The notes under the pieces are model-generated. The model saw only the letters and a program-made list of their open reading frames with translations, ran no database searches and was not told the origin of the DNA. The position numbers were made by a program, and so were the translations under genes. From Natronospirales bacterium (GTDB lineage Bacteria > Pseudomonadota > Gammaproteobacteria > Natronospirales > REEB76), in NCBI GenBank assembly GCA_021792635.1, contig JAJYUH010000018.1, forward strand, positions 1-38,568: a stretch of DNA of 38,568 nucleotides. Reading direction: 5' to 3'. Position 1 is the stretch's first letter; each line of letters opens with the position of its first letter. This document shows, one piece after another, positions 14,471 through 25,210 of this stretch.

Positions 14471-15631
14471 TTGAGCAACATCAACACACACATCAACGAG
14501 GAACTGGACCTGCTGCGCGATACGGTGCGGCGTTTCGCCGAGGCGGAAATCGCGCCGCGCGCGCGGGAAATTGACCAGCAGGCCGAGTTCCCCGCCGACC
14601 TGTGGAAGAAACTCGGTGCGCTCGGTCTGCTGGGCATCACCATTCCGACCGAATACGGCGGCGCAGGCCTCTCCTATCTCGCCCACGTGGTGGCCATGGA
14701 GGAGATTTCGCGCGCTTCGGCCTCCGTGGGCCTGTCCTATGCCGCCCATTCCAACCTGTGCCTCAATAATCTTTACCAGCACGCCAGTGAAGCGCAGCGC
14801 AGAAAATACGTGCCCAAACTGTGCCGCGGCGAATGGATCGGGGCGCTGGCCATGTCGGAGCCGGGCGCCGGTTCCGACGTAGTGGGCTCCATGAGCTGCC
14901 GCGCCGAGAAGAAAGGCGGCAAGTGGATCGCCAACGGCAGCAAGATGTGGATTACCAACGGCCCGGACGCAGACGTGCTGGTGGTGTACCTGCGCACCGC
15001 CGGCAAGGAAGCCAACTCCAGGTGCATCACTGCCTTCATCGCCGAGAAGGGCATGCAGGGTTTCCACACCGCGCAGAAGCTGGACAAATTCGGCATGCGC
15101 GGCTCCCACACCTGCGAGCTGGTATTCGAGGACTGCGGGATCCCTGAGGAAAACGTGCTCGGCCAGGTGAATGAGGGCGTTTATATATTGATGCGCGGCC
15201 TGGATTCCGAGCGGCTGGTGCTGTCCGCCGGCCCCATCGGCATCATGCAGGCGGCGCTGGACGTGGTGCTGCCTTATGTGCGCGAGCGTAAACAATTCGG
15301 CCGACCCATCGGCGAATTCGAGCTCATGCAGGCCAAGCTGGCCGACATGTTCACCGCCCTGCAGGCTTCACGAGCCCTCACCTACCGGGTGTGCGAATGC
15401 TTTGACCGGGGTGGGGATCCGCGCGAGGAAGCCGCCGCCTGCCTGCTGTTCGCCTCGGAGAACGCAGTACAGGTGGCGCTGGAAGCCATTCAGAGTCTCG
15501 GCGCCAACGGCTATATCAATGAGTACCCCACCGGCCGCCTGCTGCGCGACGCCAAGCTCTACGACATCGGCGCCGGCACCAACGAAATCCGCCGCATGCT
15601 GATTGGGCGGGAACTATTTAATAGTAAATAG
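14471..15631 (+). CDS. liuA: Isovaleryl-CoA dehydrogenase
   Basis: This flavoprotein converts isovaleryl-CoA to 3-methylcrotonyl-CoA and passes electrons to ETF. It is 386 residues long and starts at TTG 14471-14473 with AAGAGGA eight bases upstream. Acyl-CoA dehydrogenase signatures are present: [27 protein letters not shown], and the C-terminal [19 protein letters not shown]. The catalytic base is Glu247 in [13 protein letters not shown], the helix position used by isovaleryl-CoA dehydrogenases. The usual C-terminal Glu of medium-chain enzymes is replaced by Ala in GAGTNE, which separates it from general acyl-CoA dehydrogenases. It leads into a thiolase gene across a heptamer-repeat hairpin. 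Confidence 0.93.
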   Translation: MSNINTHINEELDLLRDTVRRFAEAEIAPRAREIDQQAEFPADLWKKLGALGLLGITIPTEYGGAGLSYLAHVVAMEEISRASASVGLSYAAHSNLCLNNLYQHASEAQRRKYVPKLCRGEWIGALAMSEPGAGSDVVGSMSCRAEKKGGKWIANGSKMWITNGPDADVLVVYLRTAGKEANSRCITAFIAEKGMQGFHTAQKLDKFGMRGSHTCELVFEDCGIPEENVLGQVNEGVYILMRGLDSERLVLSAGPIGIMQAALDVVLPYVRERKQFGRPIGEFELMQAKLADMFTALQASRALTYRVCECFDRGGDPREEAAACLLFASENAVQVALEAIQSLGANGYINEYPTGRLLRDAKLYDIGAGTNEIRRMLIGRELFNSK

Positions 15632-15705
15632 TGCTGCGTGCTACGTTCTGCGTGCTGCGATGAAAGACATATTCCCCTCTTTACGCAGTCCGCAGCACGC
15701 AGCAC
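15631..15705. repeat. Degenerate heptamer repeat forming a long hairpin
   Basis: The left arm 15631-15659 is four consecutive heptamers: GTGCTGC, GTGCTAC, GTTCTGC, GTGCTGC. The right arm 15684-15705 carries the complement, ending CCGCAGCACGCAGCAC. The arms can pair over most of their length around a loop of about 24 bases. The structure lies between the liuA stop codon and the thiolase ribosome site (GGAGA at 15716-15720), so it could attenuate transcription or protect one mRNA segment. The heptamer pattern GTGNNGC is related to the GTGAGGC arrays elsewhere in the window. Confidence 0.7.
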
Positions 15706-15728
15706 CTCTTGATACGGAGAGTTCTTTC

Positions 15729-16913
15729 ATGCCGCACGATCCCATCGTTATCATTGCCGCCCGTCGCACCGCCATCGGTTCCTTCCAGGGCCAATTCGCG
15801 CCCATGAGTGCGCCGCAACTGGGCGCCGCTGCCATCAGGGCGGCGGTGGCCAATTCGGGTATGAAGCCGGAAGAAATCAGCGAAGTCATCATGGGTTGCG
15901 TGCTGCCGGCGGGTCTCGGCCAGGCGCCGGCGCGGCAGGCGTCGCTCGCCGCCGGCATTCCGAAATCCGTGGGCTGTACCACCATCAATAAAGTCTGCGG
16001 CTCCGGCATGAAGTCGGTGATGATGGCCCATGACCTCATTGCCGCCGGTTCCGCAGACGTGGTATTGGCGGGCGGCATGGAATCCATGACCAACGCGCCC
16101 TACCTCATCCCCGGCGCGCGCACCGGCCTGCGCATGGGTCACCATCAGATCATCGACCACATGTTCTTCGATGGTCTGCAGAATCCCTATGACGGCCAGA
16201 TGATGGGAGTATTCGGGGAAATGTGCGCAGAGAAATTTCATTTCAGCCGCGAGCAGCAGGATGCCTTCGCTATCGAGTCGGTAAAGCGTGCCCAGCACGC
16301 AGTGAAGAACGGTATTTTCAAGGCCGAGATTGCAACCGTGACGGTAAAGGATCGCAAGGGTGAACGCGCGGTGGACACAGACGAGGAACCGGGCCGCTGC
16401 GACATCAGCAAGATTCCGGGCCTGAAGCCCGCCTTCAAGAAAGACGGCGGCACGGTGACGGCGGCCAGTTCCTCCTCCATCTCCGATGGCGCCGCGGCGC
16501 TGCTGCTGATGCGCGCGAGCGAAGCGAAAAAGCGCGGTCTCAAACCCTTGGCACGCATTCTCGGCCACGCCGGCTTCGCTCAGGAACCCGCCTGGTTCAC
16601 CACCGCTCCGGTGGGTGCGATGGATAAATTGCAGAAGAAACTCGGCTGGTCCGAAAAAGACGTGGATCTGTACGAAATCAACGAAGCCTTCGCGGTGGTG
16701 ACCATGGCAGCCATGCACGAGCTGAGATTACCCCACGCCAAGGTGAATGTGAACGGCGGCGCCTGTGCCTTGGGTCATCCCATCGGCTGCAGCGGCGCAC
16801 GCCTCATCGTCACGCTGCTGCACACCCTCAAGGCGCGCGGCGGCAAACGCGGCATCGCCGCGCTCTGCATCGGCGGCGGCGAAGCTACGGCGATTGCGGT
16901 GGAAATGCTTTGA
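15729..16913 (+). CDS. Acetyl-CoA C-acetyltransferase (thiolase)
   Basis: The enzyme cleaves acetoacetyl-CoA with CoA into two acetyl-CoA, the last step of leucine breakdown, or acts in short-chain beta-oxidation. The product is 394 residues from the ATG at 15729-15731, which follows GGAGA; the open frame starts earlier but only over the repeat hairpin. The nucleophile is Cys90 in NKVCGSGMKS. The His of NGGACALGHPIGCSGAR and the second Cys of ALCIGGGEATA complete the active site. The final motif has Glu where many thiolases have Gln (GGGQG), a minor variation. Activity on 2-methylacetoacetyl-CoA from isoleucine is also possible. Confidence 0.93.
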   Translation: MPHDPIVIIAARRTAIGSFQGQFAPMSAPQLGAAAIRAAVANSGMKPEEISEVIMGCVLPAGLGQAPARQASLAAGIPKSVGCTTINKVCGSGMKSVMMAHDLIAAGSADVVLAGGMESMTNAPYLIPGARTGLRMGHHQIIDHMFFDGLQNPYDGQMMGVFGEMCAEKFHFSREQQDAFAIESVKRAQHAVKNGIFKAEIATVTVKDRKGERAVDTDEEPGRCDISKIPGLKPAFKKDGGTVTAASSSSISDGAAALLLMRASEAKKRGLKPLARILGHAGFAQEPAWFTTAPVGAMDKLQKKLGWSEKDVDLYEINEAFAVVTMAAMHELRLPHAKVNVNGGACALGHPIGCSGARLIVTLLHTLKARGGKRGIAALCIGGGEATAIAVEML

Positions 16914-17066
16914 TGCGGGGCGGCATACCCGCGCCGCCGTATTCATATCGGCAAAGGATTACCGATCTGCCGCCAGCCGGTCATTGGGAAGCGACCCGTG
17001 AGCCCGCCGGGTACACCATCGGGTGCGGATGTCGTCCATAATAGTACACCGAACCGGGGATAGAGC

Positions 17067-18677
<1,611 letters not shown>

Positions 18678-18690
18678 GGCCCCTTCCTCG

Positions 18691-18735
18691 TTGACATTCA
18701 GAACATTCTGACCTTAGTATTACCGTATTACGGTA
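18691..18735 (+). promoter_or_regulatory. Promoter and operator of the toxin-antitoxin pair
   Basis: A consensus -35 TTGACA (18691-18696) is followed after 18 bases by TAGTAT (18715-18720). Between them lies the inverted repeat TCAGAACATTCTGA (18698-18711), and just downstream is TACCGTATTACGGTA (18721-18735), an inverted repeat around a central T. Such palindromes over the promoter fit autorepression by the AbrB-type antitoxin. The insertion therefore carries its own promoter within the liu cluster. Confidence 0.65.
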
Positions 18736-18750
18736 TTGCTAACCGCACTT

Positions 18751-18990
18751 ATGAGCACGCAAGCCATCAGCCGCATGACCAGCAAGCACCAAGCCACCAT
18801 CCCCGCTCCGGTGCGCAAGGCGCTCGGCCTCAGGGCCGGGGATACCGTGGCATTTGATATTTTGCCCGGCCACGGCGTGCGTTTGCGCAAAGCCGGTCCG
18901 CTCGACATGGAATTCGCCCGCGTAATCGCAGCCACGCTGGCATCGGAATGGCTCTCCAAAACCGACGATAAGGCCTACCGTGACCTTTGA
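18751..18990 (+). CDS. AbrB/MazE-type antitoxin
   Basis: This 79-residue protein starts at the ATG 18751-18753. The N-terminal swapped-hairpin domain reads ISRMTSKHQATIPAPVRKAL, then GLRAGDTVAFDI. The acidic C-terminal tail would bind the toxin. The gene overlaps the toxin start by 11 bases. It sits between liuB and liuC on the same strand. Confidence 0.85.
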   Translation: MSTQAISRMTSKHQATIPAPVRKALGLRAGDTVAFDILPGHGVRLRKAGPLDMEFARVIAATLASEWLSKTDDKAYRDL

Positions 18991-19318
18991 GCCGGGCGAT
19001 GTAGTGGTGGTGCCTTTCCCGTTCACCGACAAGAGAGCGACCAAACGACGTCCCGCACTGGCGCTCTCTGACGCCGGGCAATTCAATATCGGCCATTGCG
19101 TGCTGGCCATGATCACCAGCCGGGGTAATGCGGACTGGCCGCTGGATGTTCAGATCACGGACCTCGCGGCGGCGGGTCTCACCGCCGCTTCCGTGGTACG
19201 CATGAAAATCTTCACACTGGACAACCGCTTGATTCTGCGTAAAGCGGGGGTGCTTGCAAAAAAAGACGCAGAAGCGGTCGGCCACGCGTTGAAAAAATTG
19301 CTGGGGAAAAGTTTATAA
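18980..19318 (+). CDS. MazF/PemK-like endoribonuclease toxin
   Basis: This 112-residue protein starts at GTG 18980-18982 inside the end of the antitoxin gene. It reads FEPGDVVVVPFPFTDKRATK, then RRPALALSD, the MazF/PemK beta-barrel signature. MITSRGNADWPLDVQ holds the loop with the conserved Ser/Thr, and VVRMKIFTLDNRLI the following strand. Family members cleave mRNA at short motifs, and the specificity here cannot be read. It ends four bases before the liuC start codon, so read-through from the toxin-antitoxin promoter would also transcribe liuC. Confidence 0.88.
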   Translation: MTFEPGDVVVVPFPFTDKRATKRRPALALSDAGQFNIGHCVLAMITSRGNADWPLDVQITDLAAAGLTAASVVRMKIFTLDNRLILRKAGVLAKKDAEAVGHALKKLLGKSL

Positions 19319-19322
19319 CTCC

Positions 19323-20117
19323 ATGACTGACACTGTCCTGCTCACCACTGATAGCCGCGGCGTCGTCACCCTCACGCTCAACCGGCCCGAGAAGCACAAC
19401 GCTTTCGACGATGCGCTCATCACCGAGCTGACGCAAAAACTGATCCGGCTCAACAACGACAGCCATGCGCGCATCGTGATACTCACCGGCGCGGGCAAAT
19501 CCTTCTCGGCCGGCGCGGATCTCAACTGGATGCGCTCCATGGCGAAGTTCAGCGAGGCGGAAAACATCGAGGACACACTGAAACTCGCTGAGCTGCTGGA
19601 CCTGTTGAACACGCTGCGCAAGCCGACCATCGCACGGGTGAACGGTGCGGTCTATGGCGGTGGCGTGGGTTTGGTGGCCTGCTGCGATATCGCCATCGCC
19701 GCGGAGAATGTGAAATTCTGTCTGAGCGAAGTGCGCCTGGGACTGGTGCCCTCGGTCATTTCACCTTACGTCATCGCCGCCATTGGCGCACATAAGGCAC
19801 GGCATTTTTTTCTCACCGCCGAAGCCATTAGCGCACAGCGGGCGCGTGAAATCGGCCTGGCAAACGAGGTTGTGCCGGCCGACAAACTGGACGAAGCCGT
19901 GGGAAAGTACCTGGATTTGCTGCTCAAGGCCGGCCCGAAGGCGCTCACCGCCTGCAAAGAACTGATCGCCGCCAATGCCGTCGCTTCGATTTCCGCACGC
20001 CGCGCGCTCAAACAAAAGACCGCGCAGCTCATCGCCCAGCTGCGCGTGTCCGAGGAGGGTCAGGAAGGCTTGAGCGCGTTCCTGGAGAAACGTTCTCCGA
20101 AATGGAATAAGAACTGA
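19323..20117 (+). CDS. liuC: Methylglutaconyl-CoA hydratase (enoyl-CoA hydratase family)
   Basis: The enzyme hydrates 3-methylglutaconyl-CoA to HMG-CoA. The product is 264 residues. The crotonase fold is shown by NRPEKHNAFDDALI, the oxyanion-hole segment GAGKSFSAGADLNWM, and VYGGGVGLVACCDIAIA. The VRLGLVPSVISPYV segment, where generic hydratases have LG..P..GG, is typical of LiuC/AUH-type methylglutaconyl-CoA hydratases. It is preceded by the toxin gene at four bases and followed by an unrelated AT-rich gene. Confidence 0.9.
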   Translation: MTDTVLLTTDSRGVVTLTLNRPEKHNAFDDALITELTQKLIRLNNDSHARIVILTGAGKSFSAGADLNWMRSMAKFSEAENIEDTLKLAELLDLLNTLRKPTIARVNGAVYGGGVGLVACCDIAIAAENVKFCLSEVRLGLVPSVISPYVIAAIGAHKARHFFLTAEAISAQRAREIGLANEVVPADKLDEAVGKYLDLLLKAGPKALTACKELIAANAVASISARRALKQKTAQLIAQLRVSEEGQEGLSAFLEKRSPKWNKN

Positions 20118-20170
20118 TACTCTTTGAACCGAAAAACATCGAGTCGTTCACGTAATTGAGGAAACATTTC

Positions 20171-20959
20171 ATGAACAAATTGCATCGTTTGTTCAATTTT
20201 GCATTTTTCCTTGCTTTTTGTGCCTTGATCACGGTTGCATTCATTCAGAATTGTTATGCTAGCGACTCACACTCTACTGCAGCGAGCTCTGCGGAAAATT
20301 GTTTTAATTCAGCAAAAACGCAATTGGAGTTGGATCAGTGTGCTGGTATTGATCTGGGAAATTCAAAAGCATCTTTTGATGCCCTCTATAATAAGCTACT
20401 TTCAATTTATGCCAATAACACTAGCTTCACCAAAAAGCTAAAAATATCTCAGAGCGCATGGGTTGAGTTTACTCAAATGCAATTATTAATGAAATACCCG
20501 CATAGTGGTGAACAAAATTACTATGGAAGTGTATACCCGATGTGTGGGGCCGAATACTTGAGTTCGCTTTATTCACAGAGAGTACAGTCTCTATCACCGA
20601 TCGCAATGCAGCTTCAATATGCAATCTACGGCTCTCTGGCAAAACAGGCATCTGCTACCTTGAAAGATATGTATCGCATAATCATTAGCAAATATTCAGA
20701 TGACAAGCTCTTTATTTCTGCCTTTCAGGCTGCCAACACGGCGTGGCTCGATTATCAAAAAGCTCAATTGACGGCCATGTTCCCTCAAAGTTCAACGAAA
20801 TTATTTGACGGCACGTCAATGAATGCCAATGACTATCTTGGTGCTCTTGAAATGCAAAGGATCACGGAACTTAGAGATTGGACTTCCGGGATAGAGGAAG
20901 GCGATGTGTGCTCCGGTTCCGTAAAGACTCCTGAAGAATTGTCGCTCGGCAGTCAATAA
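20171..20959 (+). CDS. Secreted protein with LprI/DUF1311-like domains
   Basis: This 262-residue protein starts at the ATG 20171-20173, behind GAGGAAA. It begins with a signal peptide: a basic MNKLHR, a hydrophobic stretch to about residue 25, and a likely cleavage near NCYA-SD. The mature part has CFNSAKTQLELDQCAGIDLG and SQSAWVEFTQMQLL, the Cys pair and the Q.aW..y block of LprI-like (DUF1311) domains. A second, cysteine-poor copy follows (NTAWLDYQKAQLTAMFP). LprI of mycobacteria inhibits lysozyme, but other DUF1311 proteins have no known role, so function is open. The gene is far more AT-rich than its neighbours and interrupts the liuC-liuD order, so it looks recently acquired. Confidence 0.75.
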   Translation: MNKLHRLFNFAFFLAFCALITVAFIQNCYASDSHSTAASSAENCFNSAKTQLELDQCAGIDLGNSKASFDALYNKLLSIYANNTSFTKKLKISQSAWVEFTQMQLLMKYPHSGEQNYYGSVYPMCGAEYLSSLYSQRVQSLSPIAMQLQYAIYGSLAKQASATLKDMYRIIISKYSDDKLFISAFQAANTAWLDYQKAQLTAMFPQSSTKLFDGTSMNANDYLGALEMQRITELRDWTSGIEEGDVCSGSVKTPEELSLGSQ

Positions 20960-20966
20960 AAACAGA

Positions 20967-22967
20967 ATGAAATTGCACAAGATACTTATCGCCAACCGTG
21001 GCGAGATCGCCTGCCGCATCATGCACACCTGTAAGCGGCTGGGCATCGCCACGGTCGCCGTATATTCGGACGCGGACCGCCACGCCCTGCACGTGCAGAT
21101 GGCGGACGAAACCGCGCACATCGGCCCGGCGCAAGCCGGCGAATCCTATCTCAGCGTGGAGCGGGTTCTTGCCGCCGCGAAGCAGGCCGGCGCGGAAGCG
21201 ATACATCCCGGCTACGGCTTTCTCTCCGAGAACAGTGAATTCGCGCGCCGTTGCGAACAGGCCGGCATCGTGTTCATCGGCCCTTCGCCGGAAAGCATGG
21301 AGGCCATGGCCTCCAAGAGCGCCGCCAAAGCGCTCATGGAAAAAGCCGGCGTGCCGGTGGTACCCGGTTATCATGGCGACAATCAGAGTCTTAGAAAACT
21401 TGAAGCCGAGGCCAAACGCATCGGTTTTCCGCTGATGATTAAGGCCACGGCGGGCGGCGGTGGCAAAGGCATGCGCGTTGTGCACTCGGCCGGTGAATTC
21501 AAGGATGCGCTCGACGGCGCCAAGCGCGAAGCGAAAGGGGCTTTCGACGATGATACCGTGCTGCTGGAAAAATACATCCGGCAGCCGCGTCATATCGAGT
21601 TCCAGGTATTCGGTGACAGCCACGGCAATGTAGTGCACTTGTTCGAGCGTGAATGTACCCTGCAGCGCCGTTTCCAGAAAGTCATTGAAGAGACGCCCTC
21701 GCCTTTCCTGGATGATGCCACGCGCAGAAAGATGGGCGAAGCAGCGGTGGCAGCGGCCAAAGCGGTGAATTATGTGAACGCCGGCACTATCGAGTTTATC
21801 GTAGGCGCGGACAAATCGTTTCATTTCATGGAGATGAATACGCGCCTGCAAGTGGAACATCCCATTACCGAGGAAACCACGGGGCTGGACCTGGTGGAAT
21901 GGCAGTTGTGTGTCGCCGCGGGCGAAAAGCTGCCGCTGACGCAGAACGAAATCAAACAACATGGCCACGCCATCGAGGTGCGTCTGTACGCGGAGAACGC
22001 CGACAAGGGTTTTCTGCCGGTGACGGGCCGCATCGAGGCATTCGAAACACCCGGCGATGATTTTGTCCCTCGTCAGGGACTTCCAAAGATCATGCGCGTA
22101 GATACCGGTGTGCGCAGCGGTGATGAGATCAGCATCTTCTACGATCCCATGATCGCAAAGATCACCGCCCGCGGAAAAGATCGAGCCGAAGCCATACGAA
22201 AACTCCGCAACGGCCTGGCGCGCACCGTTGTAGCCGGGCTCGTGACCAATCTGCCGCTGCTGCGCGGCATCGCACGGCATGCGGACTTCGCCGCAGGCCG
22301 TTTCGACACCGGCTTCATTGACCGGGAACTGAAGACGATACTCACGCACCCGCCCCTGATCCCACAGGCGCTGGCTGCGGCAGTGGCCCAGGAACTCGCC
22401 ATTCTGGAAGCAAAAGCCGCCGGCTCGCCGTGGAAAGCCGATGGCTGGCGCAGCGCCGGTATTAACGGTTTGCGCCTCGCGGCGCGGAATGGCGAGGGCA
22501 ATGAACAACTCCTGCGGGTCTCGGGCGACCCCCGGACGTTCGTCCTGAACGTCGACGGCAAGGATCACGAAGTTCGCGCGCGAGTCATGCACCCGGGCTG
22601 CTGGTACCTGAACGTCAACGGAGAGAGTTGTACAGTGGAGGTCTTGCGCCACGGCGACCTCATGCAGGTGATTATCGGGGATGAAGCGGTCAGTTTCCGG
22701 CTAACGAATCCCTTCGCGCCCAAGCCCAGGCGAGCCGCCGATGCAGCCACCCATCCACTGAGCCCCATGCCCGGCCGCGTGGTCATGGTTCACGTGAAGC
22801 CCGGCGATACTGTGCAGCCCGGCCAGGCGCTCATGGTGCTGGAAGGCATGAAGATGGAATACACGGTTAAGGCAGCAGTGGCGGGTGTCGTCGAAAAAGT
22901 TTTACACGCGGAAAACGACATGGTGGACGCAGACACGCCGCTGGTGGATATCAAGCCACGGGAATAG
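20967..22967 (+). CDS. liuD: Methylcrotonyl-CoA carboxylase, biotin carboxylase/carrier (alpha) subunit
   Basis: This is the ATP- and bicarbonate-dependent biotin carboxylase subunit that pairs with LiuB. It is 666 residues long. The N-terminus is KILIANRGEIACRIMHTCKR. The ATP-grasp part shows KATAGGGGKGMRVV, then ERECTLQRRFQKVIEE and MNTRLQVEHPITEETTGLDL. The C-terminal biotinyl domain has VLEGMKMEYTV with the biotin Lys629. The start ATG has only a weak upstream purine stretch (ACAGA) seven bases after the stop of the LprI-like gene; the insertion of that gene may have replaced the native ribosome site. Geranyl-CoA carboxylase is the main alternative, but the presence of liuA, liuC and liuE favours leucine. 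Confidence 0.93.
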   Translation: MKLHKILIANRGEIACRIMHTCKRLGIATVAVYSDADRHALHVQMADETAHIGPAQAGESYLSVERVLAAAKQAGAEAIHPGYGFLSENSEFARRCEQAGIVFIGPSPESMEAMASKSAAKALMEKAGVPVVPGYHGDNQSLRKLEAEAKRIGFPLMIKATAGGGGKGMRVVHSAGEFKDALDGAKREAKGAFDDDTVLLEKYIRQPRHIEFQVFGDSHGNVVHLFERECTLQRRFQKVIEETPSPFLDDATRRKMGEAAVAAAKAVNYVNAGTIEFIVGADKSFHFMEMNTRLQVEHPITEETTGLDLVEWQLCVAAGEKLPLTQNEIKQHGHAIEVRLYAENADKGFLPVTGRIEAFETPGDDFVPRQGLPKIMRVDTGVRSGDEISIFYDPMIAKITARGKDRAEAIRKLRNGLARTVVAGLVTNLPLLRGIARHADFAAGRFDTGFIDRELKTILTHPPLIPQALAAAVAQELAILEAKAAGSPWKADGWRSAGINGLRLAARNGEGNEQLLRVSGDPRTFVLNVDGKDHEVRARVMHPGCWYLNVNGESCTVEVLRHGDLMQVIIGDEAVSFRLTNPFAPKPRRAADAATHPLSPMPGRVVMVHVKPGDTVQPGQALMVLEGMKMEYTVKAAVAGVVEKVLHAENDMVDADTPLVDIKPRE

Positions 22968-22982
22968 GCGCCTTTTATTACC

Positions 22983-23006
22983 CCTTCTCGCCTTGACGGG
23001 AGAAGG
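22983..23006. repeat. Short hairpin after liuD
   Basis: CCTTCTC and GAGAAGG pair around a 10-base loop. The sequence is of the common intergenic kind with CGCC...GGGAGAAGG. There is no U-tract, so it is more likely a repeat element than a terminator. The remaining 160 bases before liuE show nothing I can name. Confidence 0.5.
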
Positions 23007-23168
23007 CCAGGATGAGGTATGGGATTACCCGATCCTCACTCCGTCCACTCTTCAAGGGGGGGTACAACACCTGTTAATTCTGCGATACCGTTGCGCATCC
23101 TGCATAATATGAGCCGGCAGACACGGCGTTGCGTATACCCTGATCGGATGTACATTTTCTGAGCACGT

Positions 23169-24104
23169 ATGGCCAATTTTCCGAAATCTGTCAAAGTCGT
23201 CGAAGTCGGTCCGCGGGATGGCCTGCAGAACGAGAAGACCATCATGCCCGCGGCGGTGAAGATCGAATTTATTAATCGCCTGTCACGGACGGGACTCAAA
23301 ACCATTGAGGCCACCAGTTTCGTGAGCCCTAAATGGATTCCGCAGCTCGCGGACGCCACGGAAGTATATACGGGCATCGAAAAGAAACCCGGCGTCGCCT
23401 ACCCGGTGCTGGTACCCAACGAGAAAGGCATGCAGCGGGCACTGGATGCGGGAGCCAGGGAAGTCTCCATCTTCACCGCGGCCTCGGAAACCTTCAATCA
23501 AAAGAACAGCAACTGCTCTATCGCCGAATCCATCGAACGCTTCAAGCCGGTGGTGACGCTGGCGGCAAAACACAACGTCCGCGTGCGCGGTTACATTTCC
23601 ACCGCCATCGGTTGCCCGTACGCGGGCCCCATCGCGCCGGAAGCGGTGGCGCGCGTGGCGAAGGAACTTTCGGATCTCGGCTGCTACGAAATTTCCCTGG
23701 GCGATACCATCGGCGTGGGCACACCGGTCAAGGCGCAACGCATGCTGGCCGCCGTGGCCGCGGAAGTGCCGATGGAAAAACTGGCGGTACATTTCCACGA
23801 CACCTACGGCCAGGCCCTGGCCAATATTCATGCCTGCCTGGAACTGGGGGTCAGCGTGGTGGACAGCTCCACTTCCGGCCTCGGCGGCTGTCCCTATGCG
23901 AAAGGTGCCACCGGCAACGTGGCCACCGAAGACGTGCTGTTCATGCTTACCGGCATGGGCATCGAAACCGGCGTGGACACGGCTAAACTGCTTGAAGCCG
24001 GACGGTTCATCAGCGACGCCCTGACGCGGCAGCCCGAGAGCAAGCTGGGGCGGATTCCCGCGGATTCCCGCCGCGATGCACGCACACTGGGCAGACAGAA
24101 ATGA
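23169..24104 (+). CDS. liuE: Hydroxymethylglutaryl-CoA lyase
   Basis: The lyase splits HMG-CoA into acetyl-CoA and acetoacetate, ending the leucine-specific part of the pathway. The product is 311 residues with a TIM-barrel. [13 protein letters not shown] holds the catalytic Arg and the metal-binding Asp. [14 protein letters not shown] holds the two metal-binding His residues. [19 protein letters not shown] is the HMG-CoA lyase signature loop with the catalytic Cys and the metal-ligand Asn. The ATG at 23169 has only a weak Shine-Dalgarno. The stop overlaps the ddl start by four bases (24101-24104), so ddl is translationally coupled to a catabolic gene. Confidence 0.95.
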   Translation: MANFPKSVKVVEVGPRDGLQNEKTIMPAAVKIEFINRLSRTGLKTIEATSFVSPKWIPQLADATEVYTGIEKKPGVAYPVLVPNEKGMQRALDAGAREVSIFTAASETFNQKNSNCSIAESIERFKPVVTLAAKHNVRVRGYISTAIGCPYAGPIAPEAVARVAKELSDLGCYEISLGDTIGVGTPVKAQRMLAAVAAEVPMEKLAVHFHDTYGQALANIHACLELGVSVVDSSTSGLGGCPYAKGATGNVATEDVLFMLTGMGIETGVDTAKLLEAGRFISDALTRQPESKLGRIPADSRRDARTLGRQK

Positions 24105-25195
24105 AAAAAATCCGCGTCGGCATCCTGTTCGGCGGCAAATCGGCGGAACACGAAATCTCGCTGCTGTCCGCCAGGAACATCATTGACGCCCTCGACAAGG
24201 ACAGATACGAGCCGGTGCTGATCGGTATAGACAAGAGCGGCCGTTGGCTCATGGGCGAACCGTCACAGTTTCTGCTGCATACCGGCAATCCGAAATTGAT
24301 CGCGATCAACAAGGCCAACAGCGAAAGTGTGGCCCTCACACCCCAGAGCGAGGGGCGGCTTACCAGCCTGAACAGTGGCCATCTGAACAAGGCGGTGGAT
24401 GTGGTGTTCCCCATCCTGCACGGCCCCTTCGGAGAGGACGGCACCATCCAGGGCCTGCTCAAGCTCGCCAACGTGCCGTTCGTGGGCGCGGGCGTGCTGG
24501 GCTCCGCGGTGGGTATGGACAAGGACGTGATGAAACGCCTGCTGCGGGACGCGGGAATTCCGGTGCCGAAGTTCCTGGTATTCAGTTACGGTGAAAAGCC
24601 CGATTTCAACAGCGTACTTGGCAAGCTTGGCCTGCCGGTGTTCGTGAAGCCCGCAAACCTCGGTTCATCGGTGGGCATCAGCAAGGCGAAAAACCAGGAC
24701 GGATTAGAAAAAGCCGTACGGGACGCCTTCCGTTATGACAGCAAGATCCTCGTGGAAGAAGCCGTGCAGGGCCGTGAGATCGAATGCGCGGTCCTGGGCA
24801 ATGAGAAGCCACAGGCTTCGGTGCCGGGCGAGATCATCCCCGGCCACGAATTCTATGACTACGAAGCGAAGTATATTGACGAGCACGGCGCGAAACTGGA
24901 AGCACCGGCGGACCTGCCGCCGGAAACCGTGAAACGCGTGCAGGAACTGGCCATCCGCACTTTCAAGACGCTCAACTGCGAAGGCATGGGGCGCGTGGAT
25001 TTCTTCCTCAAGGCCGATGGCTCGCTGCTGGTGAACGAGATCAACACCATCCCCGGCTTCACCAAGATCAGTATGTACCCGCGGCTCTGGGCCCTGTCCG
25101 GAGTCTCTTATACTGAGCTCATTGACCGCCTGATTCAGCTAGCCTTCGAGCGCTTCAATCGCGAGATAAATTTACAGACCTCTCATGATGCGTGA
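24101..25195 (+). CDS. ddl: D-alanine--D-alanine ligase
   Basis: This cytoplasmic ATP-grasp enzyme makes D-Ala-D-Ala for peptidoglycan. It is 364 residues long, the size of DdlA-type enzymes. [20 protein letters not shown] opens the protein. [20 protein letters not shown] and [15 protein letters not shown] carry substrate and ATP contacts. [20 protein letters not shown] and [14 protein letters not shown] form the metal-binding and C-terminal signature. It is placed outside any mur/fts cluster and is coupled to liuE by an ATGA overlap. Vancomycin-type depsipeptide ligases share the fold, but nothing here suggests that. Confidence 0.94.
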   Translation: MKKIRVGILFGGKSAEHEISLLSARNIIDALDKDRYEPVLIGIDKSGRWLMGEPSQFLLHTGNPKLIAINKANSESVALTPQSEGRLTSLNSGHLNKAVDVVFPILHGPFGEDGTIQGLLKLANVPFVGAGVLGSAVGMDKDVMKRLLRDAGIPVPKFLVFSYGEKPDFNSVLGKLGLPVFVKPANLGSSVGISKAKNQDGLEKAVRDAFRYDSKILVEEAVQGREIECAVLGNEKPQASVPGEIIPGHEFYDYEAKYIDEHGAKLEAPADLPPETVKRVQELAIRTFKTLNCEGMGRVDFFLKADGSLLVNEINTIPGFTKISMYPRLWALSGVSYTELIDRLIQLAFERFNREINLQTSHDA

Positions 25196-25210
25196 TTGAC
25201 ACGGATACCC

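Noticed and set aside
20871..22652. A 593-codon open frame on minus, antisense to liuD
   Set aside because: It lies wholly within and opposite a gene with all carboxylase motifs, and its translation is low-complexity Arg/His/Gly/Ala-rich without a recognisable domain. Long antisense frames are expected in GC-rich codons.
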